Shown here: positions 14,683-23,074 of the stretch, in pieces
How positions within the stretch are numbered: position 1 is the first letter of the stretch
How the letters are laid out: each line of letters begins with the position of its first letter
Source: Mesorhizobium sp. WSM3860
GTDB taxonomy: Bacteria > Pseudomonadota > Alphaproteobacteria > Rhizobiales > Rhizobiaceae
Reading direction: 5' to 3'
DNA length: 64,000 nt
Assembly (NCBI RefSeq): GCF_002294995.1
Contig: NZ_NSGF01000002.1
Location: 455,056 to 519,055, forward strand
Program-made: the position numbers and the translations under genes
The notes under the pieces: generated by a model
What the model was told of the DNA's origin: nothing
Seen by the model: only the letters and a program-made list of their open reading frames with translations
The model's database searches: none

Positions 14683-16680
14683 TCAGACCGCGATCTTGCC
14701 GCCACCCTGCTTGGTGATGGCGACCACCGCCGGACGCACCGGCATGTCCGGCTTGAAGTCCGGCCAGCGGGTCGACGGGTCCTCATAATAGGAGGGGCGA
14801 CCAAAGGCTTCCCAGTCCTCGCCGCCGTCGCCCGGATGCTGGACCGCGACGAAGGCGGTCTGGTCGTCCGGCGCGAACAGCGGGCCGCACATTTCGGCGC
14901 CGATCGGCACGCGGAAGAACAGCTTTGAGGTCGCTCGCGCCGCGCCCTCGGTGTCGACCGCCCACAGGCCGTCGGTGCGGCCGGTGGCCTTCGGGCCCTG
15001 GCCGTCGGTTGCGACCCACAGCCGGCCCGCGGAATCGACGGCGCAATTGTCCGGCATGCCGAACCAGCCATTGGCCGTGGTGGCGGTCGAGAAGGTGGCG
15101 CCGACATCGGCCACCGAGGGATCGCCGCATTTCAGGAGCACTTCCCACTTGCCCTTCGTGGCAACGAAATCGCCGCCGTCCTCGACGATCTCGATGATGT
15201 GGCCGAAGGCGTTCGCCGCGCGCGGATTGGCGGCGTCGACCTGCTCGGCCTTGCGCTTCGAATTGTTGGTCAGCATGACATAGACCTTGCCGTTGCCGGC
15301 ATTGGGCTGGATGTCTTCCGGTCGATCCATCTTGGTTGCGCCGAGCAGGTCGGCGGCGCGACGCGTCTCGATCAGAACGTCGGCCTGACCGGAGAAACCG
15401 TTTTCCGCCGTCAGCGGACCTTCGCCGAATACGATCGGCATCCATTCGACCGAGCCGTCCTCGGCGAATTTGGCGACAGAGAGCGTGCCCTCGTCGAGCA
15501 GGTTCATGTTGGCGGCGCGGTCGTTCGGATTGAACGTAGCCTTTGTGACGAATTTATAGACATAGTCGAAGCGCTCGTCGTCGCCGAGATAGAAGACGAC
15601 GCGGCCATCCTTGGCGACGATCGACTCGGCGCCCTCATGCTTGAAGCGACCCATGGCGGTTCGCTTCCTCGGCACCGAATTCGGGTCGTTGACGTCGACC
15701 TCGACGATCCAGCCGAAGCGGTTGGGCTCGTTCGGTTCCTTGGAGAGGTTGAAGCGATCGTAATGCGCGCCCCATTCATAGGCGCCCTCCGGAATGCCGA
15801 GGCGCTTGTAGTTGGCGGCCTCCTTGTGGCCTTCCGGCAGCTCGCCCGAGAAATAGCCGTGGATGTTCTCCTCGGCCATCACATAGGTGCCCCAGGGCGT
15901 GACGCCGCCGGCGCAGTTGTTGAGAGTGCCGATGACCTTGGTGCCGGACGGGTCGGCATTGGTCTTGAGGCGATCATGGCCGGCCGCGGGGCCGGACAGC
16001 GCCATCTCGGTGGTGGACATGATGCGGCGGTTGAGCTTGCCGTCGCGCACCACCTGCCATTTGCCCCTCTCCTTGCGAATCTCGACGATGCTGCCGCCGT
16101 GCGCCGCCATCTCCACATCGACCTGCTCCTTGCTGAGCGGCGCCACCTCGGCGGCCTTCTTGCCGTCCTTGTCGACGATCTTGACCATGCCGGGGAACAT
16201 CAGATGGGGGGTGGTGTATTCGTGGTTGACGACCAGCAGGCCATGCTCGGCCGAGCCGTCGATCGCGATATAGCCGATATAGTCGTTGTTGTAGCCGAAC
16301 TGTCTTGCCTGGGCTTCGGCCGATTGTTTTGCCGGGTCGAATTCCGGCGAATCGGCGAAGAGCGGGTCGCCCCAGCGCAACAGCACGTCGGCATCGTAGC
16401 CCGGCGCGACGTGGTGCTTGTCGTCGATGCCGGCGTCGAGCTCGTCGAATTTGAAGGCCGAGGCCTCGGCGGCGCGCGCCTCGTCTGCCGCGACGAGCGC
16501 CAGCGGGCTCACGGTGGCGGCGATGGCCGAGACGGCGAGCGAACCCTTGAGTAAGTCGCGGCGCGAGAACCGCGCGGCGATGATCTCGCCCATCGTGCGG
16601 TTGTCGGTAGGATTGACGGGCGGGCCGTCATTCTCCTCGAGCTGGCTGGTACGGAAGCGGATCTCAGGGGATTGGGTCAT
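14683..16680 (-). CDS. phoX: PhoX family (DUF839) alkaline phosphatase, Tat-exported
   Basis: A 665-residue periplasmic phosphatase-like protein. SRRDLLKG at 39-46 followed by a hydrophobic stretch ending DEARA-AEA is a twin-arginine signal, as PhoX folds with its Ca2+/Fe3+ centre before export. Conserved PhoX elements are visible: NHEYT, NNCAGGVTPWGT, AEENIHGYF, FKHEGAE, MDRPEDIQPN, MPDNCAVDSAGRLW and VAVQHPG. Start at 16680 follows AGAGGAC; a longer frame upstream runs through the promoter. A direct TGTCA/TGTGA repeat at the promoter suggests PhoB control, fitting phosphate scavenging. Activity on phosphomonoesters is inferred from the family. Confidence 0.9.
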   Translation of the reverse strand: MTQSPEIRFRTSQLEENDGPPVNPTDNRTMGEIIAARFSRRDLLKGSLAVSAIAATVSPLALVAADEARAAEASAFKFDELDAGIDDKHHVAPGYDADVLLRWGDPLFADSPEFDPAKQSAEAQARQFGYNNDYIGYIAIDGSAEHGLLVVNHEYTTPHLMFPGMVKIVDKDGKKAAEVAPLSKEQVDVEMAAHGGSIVEIRKERGKWQVVRDGKLNRRIMSTTEMALSGPAAGHDRLKTNADPSGTKVIGTLNNCAGGVTPWGTYVMAEENIHGYFSGELPEGHKEAANYKRLGIPEGAYEWGAHYDRFNLSKEPNEPNRFGWIVEVDVNDPNSVPRKRTAMGRFKHEGAESIVAKDGRVVFYLGDDERFDYVYKFVTKATFNPNDRAANMNLLDEGTLSVAKFAEDGSVEWMPIVFGEGPLTAENGFSGQADVLIETRRAADLLGATKMDRPEDIQPNAGNGKVYVMLTNNSKRKAEQVDAANPRAANAFGHIIEIVEDGGDFVATKGKWEVLLKCGDPSVADVGATFSTATTANGWFGMPDNCAVDSAGRLWVATDGQGPKATGRTDGLWAVDTEGAARATSKLFFRVPIGAEMCGPLFAPDDQTAFVAVQHPGDGGEDWEAFGRPSYYEDPSTRWPDFKPDMPVRPAVVAITKQGGGKIAV

Positions 16681-16730
16681 GGGCTGTCCTCTGGCTCTTG
16701 AGGTGGCTGGAACGAGTAACCGGTCGATCC

Positions 16731-16761
16731 CTATAGGCGGCCGATCACACTTTCGTGACAA
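16731..16761 (-). promoter_or_regulatory. Candidate PHO box and -10 of phoX
   Basis: On the minus strand TTGTCACGAAAGTGTGATC carries TGTCA and TGTGA 11 bases apart, the period of PhoB half-sites (CTGTCAT-N4-CTGTCAT). Seven bases later comes CTATAG, a good rhizobial -10, with no proper -35, as expected of an activator-dependent promoter. The rest of the 360-base gap up to 17040 shows no gene I can support. Confidence 0.5.
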
Positions 16762-17040
16762 CAGGCCCATTAAACAATGCCATTTTGCCGGCTGATGACT
16801 GTTCGCCTCCGGCCGCGCCCGCATTGACGCCAATCAAGGGGCACAACAACACGGCGAGCAGGTTCCCGAGCGGCCTCGGCACAAGGGCGCCAACCATAGC
16901 TGCGGGGCTTGCTTTGCGTGATCTCGCCTTCGATCCCGTCGCAGCGTAGCTTGCCCGACGCGATCAGCTTGACGGCTTCGCGCGCTTCGGAAACAAAAGC
17001 GGCGAGCGGCGCGGCGAAGGCCGCTTCAGGAGGGATGGAC

Positions 17041-17379
17041 GTGAGTCTCTGGGGACTGGCGCAGCTTGGCGTTTCGACTGTGATCTTCCTGCTGGCCGCG
17101 ATGGCGGCCAAACAATGGGGACTGGCGCCGAGTCTCGGCAAGATCGTGCTGACGCTGGCGCTCTACTCCGCCGGCAATCTGATCATGCTCAGGCTGATCC
17201 GCGAATTCGGCATGTCGGTGTCGTTCAGCCTGTCGGCAGTGATCCAGCTGGTGTCGGTGAATGTCGTGGCGCTGGTCTTCTTTGGAGAGCGCCTCAACGC
17301 GTTGCAAGCGACAGGCGTCGCGCTGGCGATCGCCGCCGTCGCGCTGATCACGCTCGGACCCTATATGCAGCGGCTGTAG
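17041..17379 (+). CDS. Small four-helix membrane protein (SMR/EamA-like)
   Basis: A 112-residue, very hydrophobic protein with four membrane helices. The third is SVSFSLSAVIQLVSVNVVALVFFGE and the fourth ALQATGVALAIAAVALITL, the half-length drug/metabolite transporter pattern in which FFGERLNALQATGVALAIAAV is typical of EamA and SMR proteins. AGGAGGG at 17028-17034 touches the ATG at 17035, so the GTG at 17041, seven bases from AGGAGG, is the better start. PAP2 phosphatase follows 17 bases downstream, suggesting co-transcription and perhaps a role with lipid or undecaprenyl carriers. Substrate unknown. Confidence 0.78.
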   Translation: MSLWGLAQLGVSTVIFLLAAMAAKQWGLAPSLGKIVLTLALYSAGNLIMLRLIREFGMSVSFSLSAVIQLVSVNVVALVFFGERLNALQATGVALAIAAVALITLGPYMQRL

Positions 17380-17396
17380 TTGGACCCAGGCTCCGC

Positions 17397-18098
17397 ATGA
17401 AATCGACCGCCAAGTCGCTGCTCAACAGAATCGAGTTCCCGGTGCTTGTGGCCGGGCTGGCCATTGCCTGCGGGCTATGGGCCCTGGTGGAACTCATGGG
17501 CGTGGCGCGCGGCACGACTCCGCATGCCCTCGACACGGAAATCCTGCTCGCCTTCCGCCATGCCGGGCAGCCGGACAGCCCGGTCGGTCCGCTTTGGCTG
17601 CAAGGCGCGGTGCGCGATATCACCGCGCTCGGCAGCACCAGCGTGCTGGTGCTGATCACGACTGCGGTGATCGTCTATTTTCTGCTGATGCGCCGACCGA
17701 CGACCGCGCTGTTCGTGTTCGTTTCGGTGGCGGGCGGCCAGGCGGCGTCCAGCCTGCTCAAGTTCGAGGTCGACCGGCCGCGGCCCGATCTCGTGTCGCA
17801 CCTCGTCAACGAGACATCGCTCTCCTTTCCGAGCGGCCACGCGATGCTGTCGGCGGTGACCTATCTCACGCTGGGCTCGCTCGCCGCGCGCTTCCTGCCG
17901 AACCGCAGGACGAAGATCTTCGTGCTCGGCCTCGCCGTGCTCATCACGGTGCTGGTCGGAACCAGCCGCGTCTATCTCGGCGTGCATTGGCCGTCCGACG
18001 TGCTTGCCGGCTGGTGCGCCGGCTTTGCCTGGGCCATGTTGTGCTGGCTTGCAGCGCGCCTGCTGCAGCGGCGCAAAGTGGTGGCGGACAGCGAATGA
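17397..18098 (+). CDS. PAP2 superfamily membrane phosphatase
   Basis: A 233-residue integral membrane protein with the three PAP2 active-site blocks complete: K122-X6-R129-P130 (KFEVDRPRP), PSGH at 145-148, and S190-R191-X5-H197-X3-D201 (SRVYLGVHWPSD). His197 forms the phospho-enzyme. The family removes phosphate from phosphatidate, lysophosphatidate or undecaprenyl pyrophosphate. About six helices are expected, with the catalytic blocks on the periplasmic side. The ATG at 17397 is 17 bases after the small transporter-like gene. Which lipid is used is not evident. Confidence 0.9.
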   Translation: MKSTAKSLLNRIEFPVLVAGLAIACGLWALVELMGVARGTTPHALDTEILLAFRHAGQPDSPVGPLWLQGAVRDITALGSTSVLVLITTAVIVYFLLMRRPTTALFVFVSVAGGQAASSLLKFEVDRPRPDLVSHLVNETSLSFPSGHAMLSAVTYLTLGSLAARFLPNRRTKIFVLGLAVLITVLVGTSRVYLGVHWPSDVLAGWCAGFAWAMLCWLAARLLQRRKVVADSE

Positions 18099-18104
18099 TT
18101 GCTA

Positions 18105-18138
18105 ATGTTTCAACTGTTTATTATGATGCTTGAAACAT
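18105..18138 (+). promoter_or_regulatory. Inverted repeat before the XRE regulator
   Basis: ATGTTTCAA at 18105-18113 and TTGAAACAT at 18130-18138 form a perfect 9-bp inverted repeat with a 16-base AT-rich spacer. CTTGAA at 18129-18134 could be a -35 with a -10 near CATTAT at 18150-18155. Candidate operator of the regulator 55 bases downstream. Confidence 0.4.
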
Positions 18139-18192
18139 CATCATATTGGCATTATCCATTGATACTGCAGACTCAGACAGGGGTTCTGGCCG

Positions 18193-18462
18193 ATGATCAC
18201 TGCCGCGCAGATGCGCGCCGCTAGGGCGTTGGCCGGTATCGACCAGAAAACGCTCGCCGAGCGCGCCGGGGTTTCGCTTCCGACCATCCAACGCATGGAA
18301 GCGAGTGAAGGTGTCGTCAGAGGCGTGGTCGACACGCTGATGAAGGTCATCCAGGCACTCGACGAGGCCGGGGTGGAGCTGATCGGCGAGAACCAGGCCA
18401 GCGAGCGCGGCGGCAGGGGCGTGCGCCTCAAGCCTGCCTCGCCGCAGAACTCCCAAGGCTGA
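18193..18462 (+). CDS. XRE-family helix-turn-helix regulator
   Basis: An 89-residue protein that is mostly one HTH_XRE domain: ITAAQMRAARALAGIDQKTLAERAGVSLPTIQRME spans helices 1-3, and VDTLMKVIQALDEAGVELIGENQASERGGRGVRL closes it. The ending 'GVELIGENxxSxGGGxGVRL' is characteristic of a group of small rhizobial XRE proteins that often sit beside SulP transporters. The sulfate-type permease gene follows 81 bases downstream on the same strand, so the regulator may control it and itself through the ATGTTTCAA repeat. The effector, if any, is unknown. Confidence 0.88.
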   Translation: MITAAQMRAARALAGIDQKTLAERAGVSLPTIQRMEASEGVVRGVVDTLMKVIQALDEAGVELIGENQASERGGRGVRLKPASPQNSQG

Positions 18463-18543
18463 GCCGCACAAGAAGTCGCGACGGCGACCGCCGACAGCCC
18501 TGCCGACGATCCCGCCGCCCTTACGGAGCGGAAGAGGCAGTCC

Positions 18544-20253
18544 ATGGATCAGGTCCGGCGGTCAATCCACCCCCAGGCGGGGCCGTCCTTTGCCGAGCTG
18601 TTCACGCCCAAGCTGGTCACGGTGCTGCGCGAAGGCTACACGCTGGCGCATTTCAGGGCCGACGCCGTCGCCGGGTTGACGGTCGCCATCGTCGCGCTGC
18701 CGTTGTCCATGGCGATCGCCATCGCGTCCGGCGTGACGCCGGAGCGAGGCCTCTACACCTCGATCGTTGGCGGCTTCATCATCTCCGCGCTTGGCGGCAG
18801 CCGCTTCCAGATCGGCGGCCCGGCCGGCGCCTTCATCGTGCTGGTAGCGGCGACGGTGGCGCGCGTCGGCGTCGAGGGGCTCCTGCTCGCAACGATGATG
18901 GCCGGCGTCTTCCTGCTCGCCATCGGCTATCTCAGGCTCGGCACCTATATCAAGTTCGTTCCCTATCCCGTGACCGTCGGCTTCACCGCCGGCATTGCGG
19001 TCATCATCTTCTCCGGGCAGATCGTCGAACTGCTCGGACTGAAACTCGCCGGCAAGGAGCCCGGGCCGCTGGTGCCGAAGTTGACCGCGATCGGCGAGGC
19101 GATCGGCACGATCAGTCCGGCCGCGACCTTCGTGGCGGGGCTGACGGTCCTTACTATTGTCTTACTGCGGCGCTGGCGGCCGAGATGGCCCGCGATGCTG
19201 ATCGCCATCGGCATCGCCTCGCTGGTCGTGGGGCTGTTCGCCTTGCCTGCGGAAACGATCGGCACGCGCTATGGCGGCATCCCGCGGAGCCTGCAATGGC
19301 CAGCCCTGCCGCTGGTCAGCTTCGACAGGATGATCGACGTGCTGCCGGACGCGATCGCTTTCGCGCTGCTCGGAGCGATAGAGTCGCTGCTCTCGGCCGT
19401 GGTCGCCGACGGTATGAGCGGAAGGCGGCACCGCTCCAATTGCGAATTGGTGGCGCAAGGCTTCGCCAACATCGCGTCGGCCTTGTTCGGCGGCATATGT
19501 GCCACCGGCACGATCGCTCGCACGGCCACCAATGTGAGGGCCGGCGCGCATGGCCCAGTCTCCGGCATGCTGCATTCGGCGATCCTGCTTGTCCTGATGC
19601 TGGCGGCGGCGCCCTTGGCCAGCTACATCCCGCTCGCCGCATTGGCCGGCGTACTCGCCATCGTGTGCTGGAACATGTTCGAGAAACAGGCCTTCGCCAC
19701 GCTGCTCAGAGCCTCGCGTGGCGACGCGCTGGTGCTGATGGCGACGTTCCTGATCGTCATCTTCCGCGATCTGACGGAAGGCATCGTCGTCGGCTTCGCG
19801 CTTGGGTCGATCCTGTTCGTCGATCGCATGGCCAAGTCCATCGCCGTCGAGGCCGATCTGCCGCTGGTGCCGGAGGACGTCGCCGATCGCGCCGCCACTT
19901 ATGATTCGAGCCAGGCGGCCGACGCCGATACCGTCATCTATCGAATCTCCGGGGCCTTCTTCTTCGGTGCCGCCTCGACCGTCGGTGCCGTGCTCGACCG
20001 CATTGCAGACCAGCGCAAGAATTTCATCCTCGATTGCTCGGCGGTGCCGTTCCTCGACTCCACGGCGGCAAACGTCATCGAGGGCGCCGCGCGCAAGGCC
20101 GGACAAGCCGGCGTGCGCTTCATCATCGCGGGTGCCGCGCCGCAGACGAGGCGCTTGCTGATCAACCACGGCCTCAAGCGGCCGCTGGTCACCTATGCCG
20201 CCTCGATTGGCGACGCGCGGGCGCAGCTGAGAGGAAAAGTGCAGACCGCGTAG
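18544..20253 (+). CDS. SulP family anion permease with STAS domain
   Basis: A 569-residue transporter. The N-terminal membrane part (residues about 30-420) has the SulP opening DAVAGLTVAIVALPLSMAIAIASGVTPERGLYTSIVGG, and GPAGAFIVLVA and GICATGTIARTATNVRAGAHGPVSGMLH further on. The C-terminal STAS domain (about 445-565) holds NFILDCSAVPFLDSTAANVIEG, with the conserved D-S pair. Family members carry sulfate, bicarbonate or dicarboxylates; the sequence does not discriminate. GGAAGAGG lies before the ATG. The XRE regulator is upstream. Confidence 0.92.
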   Translation: MDQVRRSIHPQAGPSFAELFTPKLVTVLREGYTLAHFRADAVAGLTVAIVALPLSMAIAIASGVTPERGLYTSIVGGFIISALGGSRFQIGGPAGAFIVLVAATVARVGVEGLLLATMMAGVFLLAIGYLRLGTYIKFVPYPVTVGFTAGIAVIIFSGQIVELLGLKLAGKEPGPLVPKLTAIGEAIGTISPAATFVAGLTVLTIVLLRRWRPRWPAMLIAIGIASLVVGLFALPAETIGTRYGGIPRSLQWPALPLVSFDRMIDVLPDAIAFALLGAIESLLSAVVADGMSGRRHRSNCELVAQGFANIASALFGGICATGTIARTATNVRAGAHGPVSGMLHSAILLVLMLAAAPLASYIPLAALAGVLAIVCWNMFEKQAFATLLRASRGDALVLMATFLIVIFRDLTEGIVVGFALGSILFVDRMAKSIAVEADLPLVPEDVADRAATYDSSQAADADTVIYRISGAFFFGAASTVGAVLDRIADQRKNFILDCSAVPFLDSTAANVIEGAARKAGQAGVRFIIAGAAPQTRRLLINHGLKRPLVTYAASIGDARAQLRGKVQTA

Positions 20254-20267
20254 AGCGACATGTCCTC

Positions 20268-21197
20268 TCAAACTACCGCTTCGATCGGCTCGGCAAGTTT
20301 TGGATTGGCGCGCGCGGCGATCAGGCAGCCGGCGACGATCAGGCAAGCCCCGGTCAGCGTGGTCCAGGCTACCTCCTCGCCGAAGAAGAACCAGCCGAGC
20401 GCGATCGCCCAGATGAAGGCCGAGTATTCCGTCGGGATGAGATATTGCGCTTCGGCGCGGGCGTAGGCCCAACTCATCAGGAATTGCCCGGCAAGCGACA
20501 GCATCGCCACCCCGACGAGGTGAAGCCACAGGTCTCTCGGCAGCGCGACGGCGAGCCACGGCGCGGCGAGACCAAGGATGACTGCGATGCAGAGGTTCTG
20601 GAACAGCAAGATCTCGACCGGCTTGGCCACCAGCGCCTGCCGCCGCGCGAGGATCAGATTGTAGCCGTAGAACACCGTCGATACCAGCACCGCGGCCGTG
20701 CCCAGCAGGGCATCTTGCGAACGGCTTGCGGCCCCAAACTGGCCGGCCAGAATGATCGCGACGCCGGCGATGCCGGCCAGCGACGCCCACACAGCCTGGC
20801 GCTTTATACGTTCGCCCAACAATAGTGCGGCGAGGAGCAGCGCAAACAGGGGCGCGACAAAGCTGAGCCCGATCGCCTCGGCGAGCGGCAATCTGGCGAG
20901 ACCCCAAAAGAACGAAACCAGGACGATGCCGACGACCGCGGCGCGCAGCGCATGCAGCCCCAGCACCGGAAGAGCCGGCTTCGAGCGCGGCCCCGCCGAC
21001 CAGGCCGCGCCGGCGATCAAGGTCGATACCATGCTGCGCCACAGCACTGTGTTGTACACACCGACCGCGATGACCAGGGACTTCATCGCCGCGTCCATCC
21101 CGGACAAGAGGAAGATCGCCAGGGCGCATACGAGCACTGGGATCATCGGTGAAACGGCGGCGCCGGTCAGGCTGGATGTCTTCACGGCTGGGCTCAT
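20268..21197 (-). CDS. EamA/DMT family transporter
   Basis: A 309-residue protein with ten predicted membrane helices arranged as two EamA repeats. The first repeat holds LRAAVVGIVLVSFFWGLARLPLAEAIGLSFVAPLFALLLAALLLGERI, the second SAFIWAIALGWFFFGEEVAWTTLTGACLIVAG, each with the family glutamate near the end of its last helix pair. RhaT/YdcZ-like metabolite exporters have this form. Its ATG overlaps TGA of a short, startless minus-strand frame. The transported compound is unknown. Convergent with sulP at 14 bases. Confidence 0.87.
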   Translation of the reverse strand: MSPAVKTSSLTGAAVSPMIPVLVCALAIFLLSGMDAAMKSLVIAVGVYNTVLWRSMVSTLIAGAAWSAGPRSKPALPVLGLHALRAAVVGIVLVSFFWGLARLPLAEAIGLSFVAPLFALLLAALLLGERIKRQAVWASLAGIAGVAIILAGQFGAASRSQDALLGTAAVLVSTVFYGYNLILARRQALVAKPVEILLFQNLCIAVILGLAAPWLAVALPRDLWLHLVGVAMLSLAGQFLMSWAYARAEAQYLIPTEYSAFIWAIALGWFFFGEEVAWTTLTGACLIVAGCLIAARANPKLAEPIEAVV

Positions 21198-21302
21198 GTG
21201 ACGGGTTGCAGCCGGATATCCCGGAGCGACCGGCTGAACCAGATGGCAGCCCCCGTCGATATGGCGGTCCAGCCCCGATCGACCTCGTTGCCGAAATGGT
21301 CC

Positions 21303-22163
21303 TCAGTCGATCTTCAGCGCCGCGACCCCTCCTTCGTTCATCAGCGGAACATAGATGGTCGAGTTGCCGTCGGTGCCGATATCGGCGCTGCCCGGCTTGA
21401 AAGTGGCGATCGCTTCCGGCGCGCCGCCGCCCTTGTAGCGGTAGAGGGTCCCGGTCATATAGGCGGTGGCAAAGATTGTGTCGCCGATAGCGACGACTCC
21501 GTCGAGGTCGGCAAAGTTTTGCGCGCCCGGCAGCGGCGTCACCTTCTTGCTGGCGAGGTCGACGGCCAGCAGGCCGCCCGGCGCCGCCGTGCTGAAATCG
21601 GGCTTGATGCCCTTGCCCCAGGACGCGACGATCAGCCGGTCGCCATCGGCGAAGACGCCATTGGGCGAGGCGAGCAGCGCATCCTTGATGAACATCTCCG
21701 GCCTGTCGCTGTCGATACGGTAGATCGTGTCGGCGAGCATGTCGGTGACATAGACCTCGCCCGAGGCATCGGCGGTCATGTCGTTGAGGAAGACGGCGCC
21801 GGGCACATCGATGGTCGAGACCAGCTTGCCGCTGGCGAGGTCGACGACGCGGACCTTGGTGATGTCGGCGGCGTAGAGCTTGCCGCCGGCGATCGCCATG
21901 CCCTTGGGCGCGTCCATGCCGTCCACCCAATGGCGGCTGATGACCTTGCCGTCCAGCGACAGCAGCGACAAATAGCCGTTGCCGTCGACTTCGCCGGGAT
22001 TGCCGACGATGTTGGAGACGACGATGCGCTTGTTGGCGGCATCGACCAGCGTCGATTCCGGCTGCTCGAAGCCGCCGGCGCGCCAGATCTCGCCGGCCTG
22101 GGCGGCGGAAGCCGTTGCGATGCCGGCGATGGCGAGAAAGGTCGAAGCGATGAGGGTTTTCAT
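21303..22163 (-). CDS. Periplasmic beta-propeller (SMP-30/NHL-like) protein
   Basis: A 286-residue protein with a clear signal peptide (MKTLIASTFLAIAGIATASAAQA, cleavage before GEIW). The mature part is a beta-propeller of six-blade type; blades show repeated motifs such as KLYAADITKVRVVDLASG, GEVYVTDMLADTIYRIDS and NGVFADGDRLIVASWGKG, as in SMP-30/gluconolactonase and NHL proteins. Metal or lactone-cleaving residues cannot be assigned with confidence. AGGAGAG precedes the ATG at 22163. Divergent from an XRE regulator across 112 bases with GATAC half-sites, so probably under its control. Confidence 0.82.
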   Translation of the reverse strand: MKTLIASTFLAIAGIATASAAQAGEIWRAGGFEQPESTLVDAANKRIVVSNIVGNPGEVDGNGYLSLLSLDGKVISRHWVDGMDAPKGMAIAGGKLYAADITKVRVVDLASGKLVSTIDVPGAVFLNDMTADASGEVYVTDMLADTIYRIDSDRPEMFIKDALLASPNGVFADGDRLIVASWGKGIKPDFSTAAPGGLLAVDLASKKVTPLPGAQNFADLDGVVAIGDTIFATAYMTGTLYRYKGGGAPEAIATFKPGSADIGTDGNSTIYVPLMNEGGVAALKID

Positions 22164-22201
22164 GATTCTCTCCTGTGATGATGATCGAGAGCTAGGCTTT
22201 T

Positions 22202-22249
22202 CGATACTTTCCCGGAAGCCAGTTCGAGCGTAGTATCGAGGAGTGATAC
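22202..22249. promoter_or_regulatory. GATAC half-sites between divergent propeller and XRE genes
   Basis: CGATACT at 22202-22208 and AGTATCG at 22232-22238 are a perfect inverted repeat with a 23-base spacer; a further TGATACG follows at 22243-22249. The region lies midway between the two divergent start codons and is a candidate operator for the XRE protein. Confidence 0.4.
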
Positions 22250-22275
22250 GAATTCGCGCAAACGAGGTGCATTTC

Positions 22276-23070
22276 ATGAACGGCCCGATCTTCGAGGCGC
22301 TGAAACGGACATTGAAGGCCAAGGGCCTGACCTACCGGGCGCTGGCCGAGCGCATGGGCGTTTCCGAGCCGACGGTGAAGCGCATCTTCCATGAGCGCAA
22401 CTGCAAGCTCGATCGGCTGATGGAGATCTGCGCCGCTGCGAACGTGGAACTGGAGAATGTGCTAGGCTCGATGAATCGGGGACCGGGACCGGCCAACCAT
22501 GTCGCGCCGGAGATCGAGCGCAAGCTGGCCGCGCGGCCGGCGCTGCTCTTCGTCTTCATCATGCTGTCCGAAAAATTCACGCCCGAAGGCATCATGCGCT
22601 CACAGGGTCTCAGCGAAGCCTCGATGTTCCTTTATCTGCGCGACCTGGAAGAGCTTGGGCTGGTGGCGCTCGGGCGCGGCCTGTCGGCAAGATTGCTGGT
22701 CGAGACGCCGATCCAGTGGGATTTCGAGGGCCCGCTGCGGCCGCACTTCGAGACAACCAACAAGAATTTTGTCGGCTGGGCGATAACCCATCTGGAACGG
22801 GAAGCGACCTTTGTCAGCTTCTCGCGGCGTATGCGGCCGGAAACGGCGGAGATGGTGCGGCGCGAGGCGGAGGACCTGGCAGAGCGCGTCAGGCTGCTTG
22901 CGCATCACGACCAGCACACCACGCCGGAAGACCAGCTCATCGGCTACAAATGGACCTTTGCCTTCGGCGCGACGCCGTTTCCGGCGATCATGCCGATCGG
23001 GCCGCATCCGCGCGATGCCGGCGCGCGGACGAATGGCGGGTCGAAAGCAAGGCGGGCGCTGCCGGCGTAG
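22276..23070 (+). CDS. XRE-family regulator with long C-terminal domain
   Basis: A 264-residue protein. Residues 3-65 are a HTH_XRE domain (IFEALKRTLKAKGLTYRALAERMGVSEPTVKRIFHE). The remaining 200 residues include a predicted winged-helix-like part (LFVFIMLSEKFTPEGIMRSQGLSEASMFLYLRDLEELGLVALGRG) and an end I cannot name. ATG 22276 is set by GAGG at 22264-22267; an upstream GTG at 22243 would add 11 residues through the half-site region. Probably regulates the divergent periplasmic propeller gene. Ligand unknown. Confidence 0.82.
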   Translation: MNGPIFEALKRTLKAKGLTYRALAERMGVSEPTVKRIFHERNCKLDRLMEICAAANVELENVLGSMNRGPGPANHVAPEIERKLAARPALLFVFIMLSEKFTPEGIMRSQGLSEASMFLYLRDLEELGLVALGRGLSARLLVETPIQWDFEGPLRPHFETTNKNFVGWAITHLEREATFVSFSRRMRPETAEMVRREAEDLAERVRLLAHHDQHTTPEDQLIGYKWTFAFGATPFPAIMPIGPHPRDAGARTNGGSKARRALPA

Positions 23071-23074
23071 GGCG

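Noticed and set aside
15199..16554. A 451-codon plus-strand frame inside phoX.
   Set aside because: Antisense to a clear PhoX protein with Tat signal; its composition (Val/Asp/Gly/Arg rich, no motifs) is that of a shadow frame.
16770..17141. A minus-strand frame of 123 codons in the phoX upstream gap.
   Set aside because: A stretch looks vaguely protein-like (EAVKLIASGKLRCDGIEGE), but it overlaps the plus-strand membrane protein, has no ribosome-binding site and matches no family known to me. Possibly a remnant, not supported as a gene.
19162..21930. A minus-strand open frame of more than 900 codons across sulP, the DMT gene and the propeller gene.
   Set aside because: It runs through three well-supported genes in another frame, is extremely Arg/Gly rich and shows no domain. 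It is a high-GC shadow.
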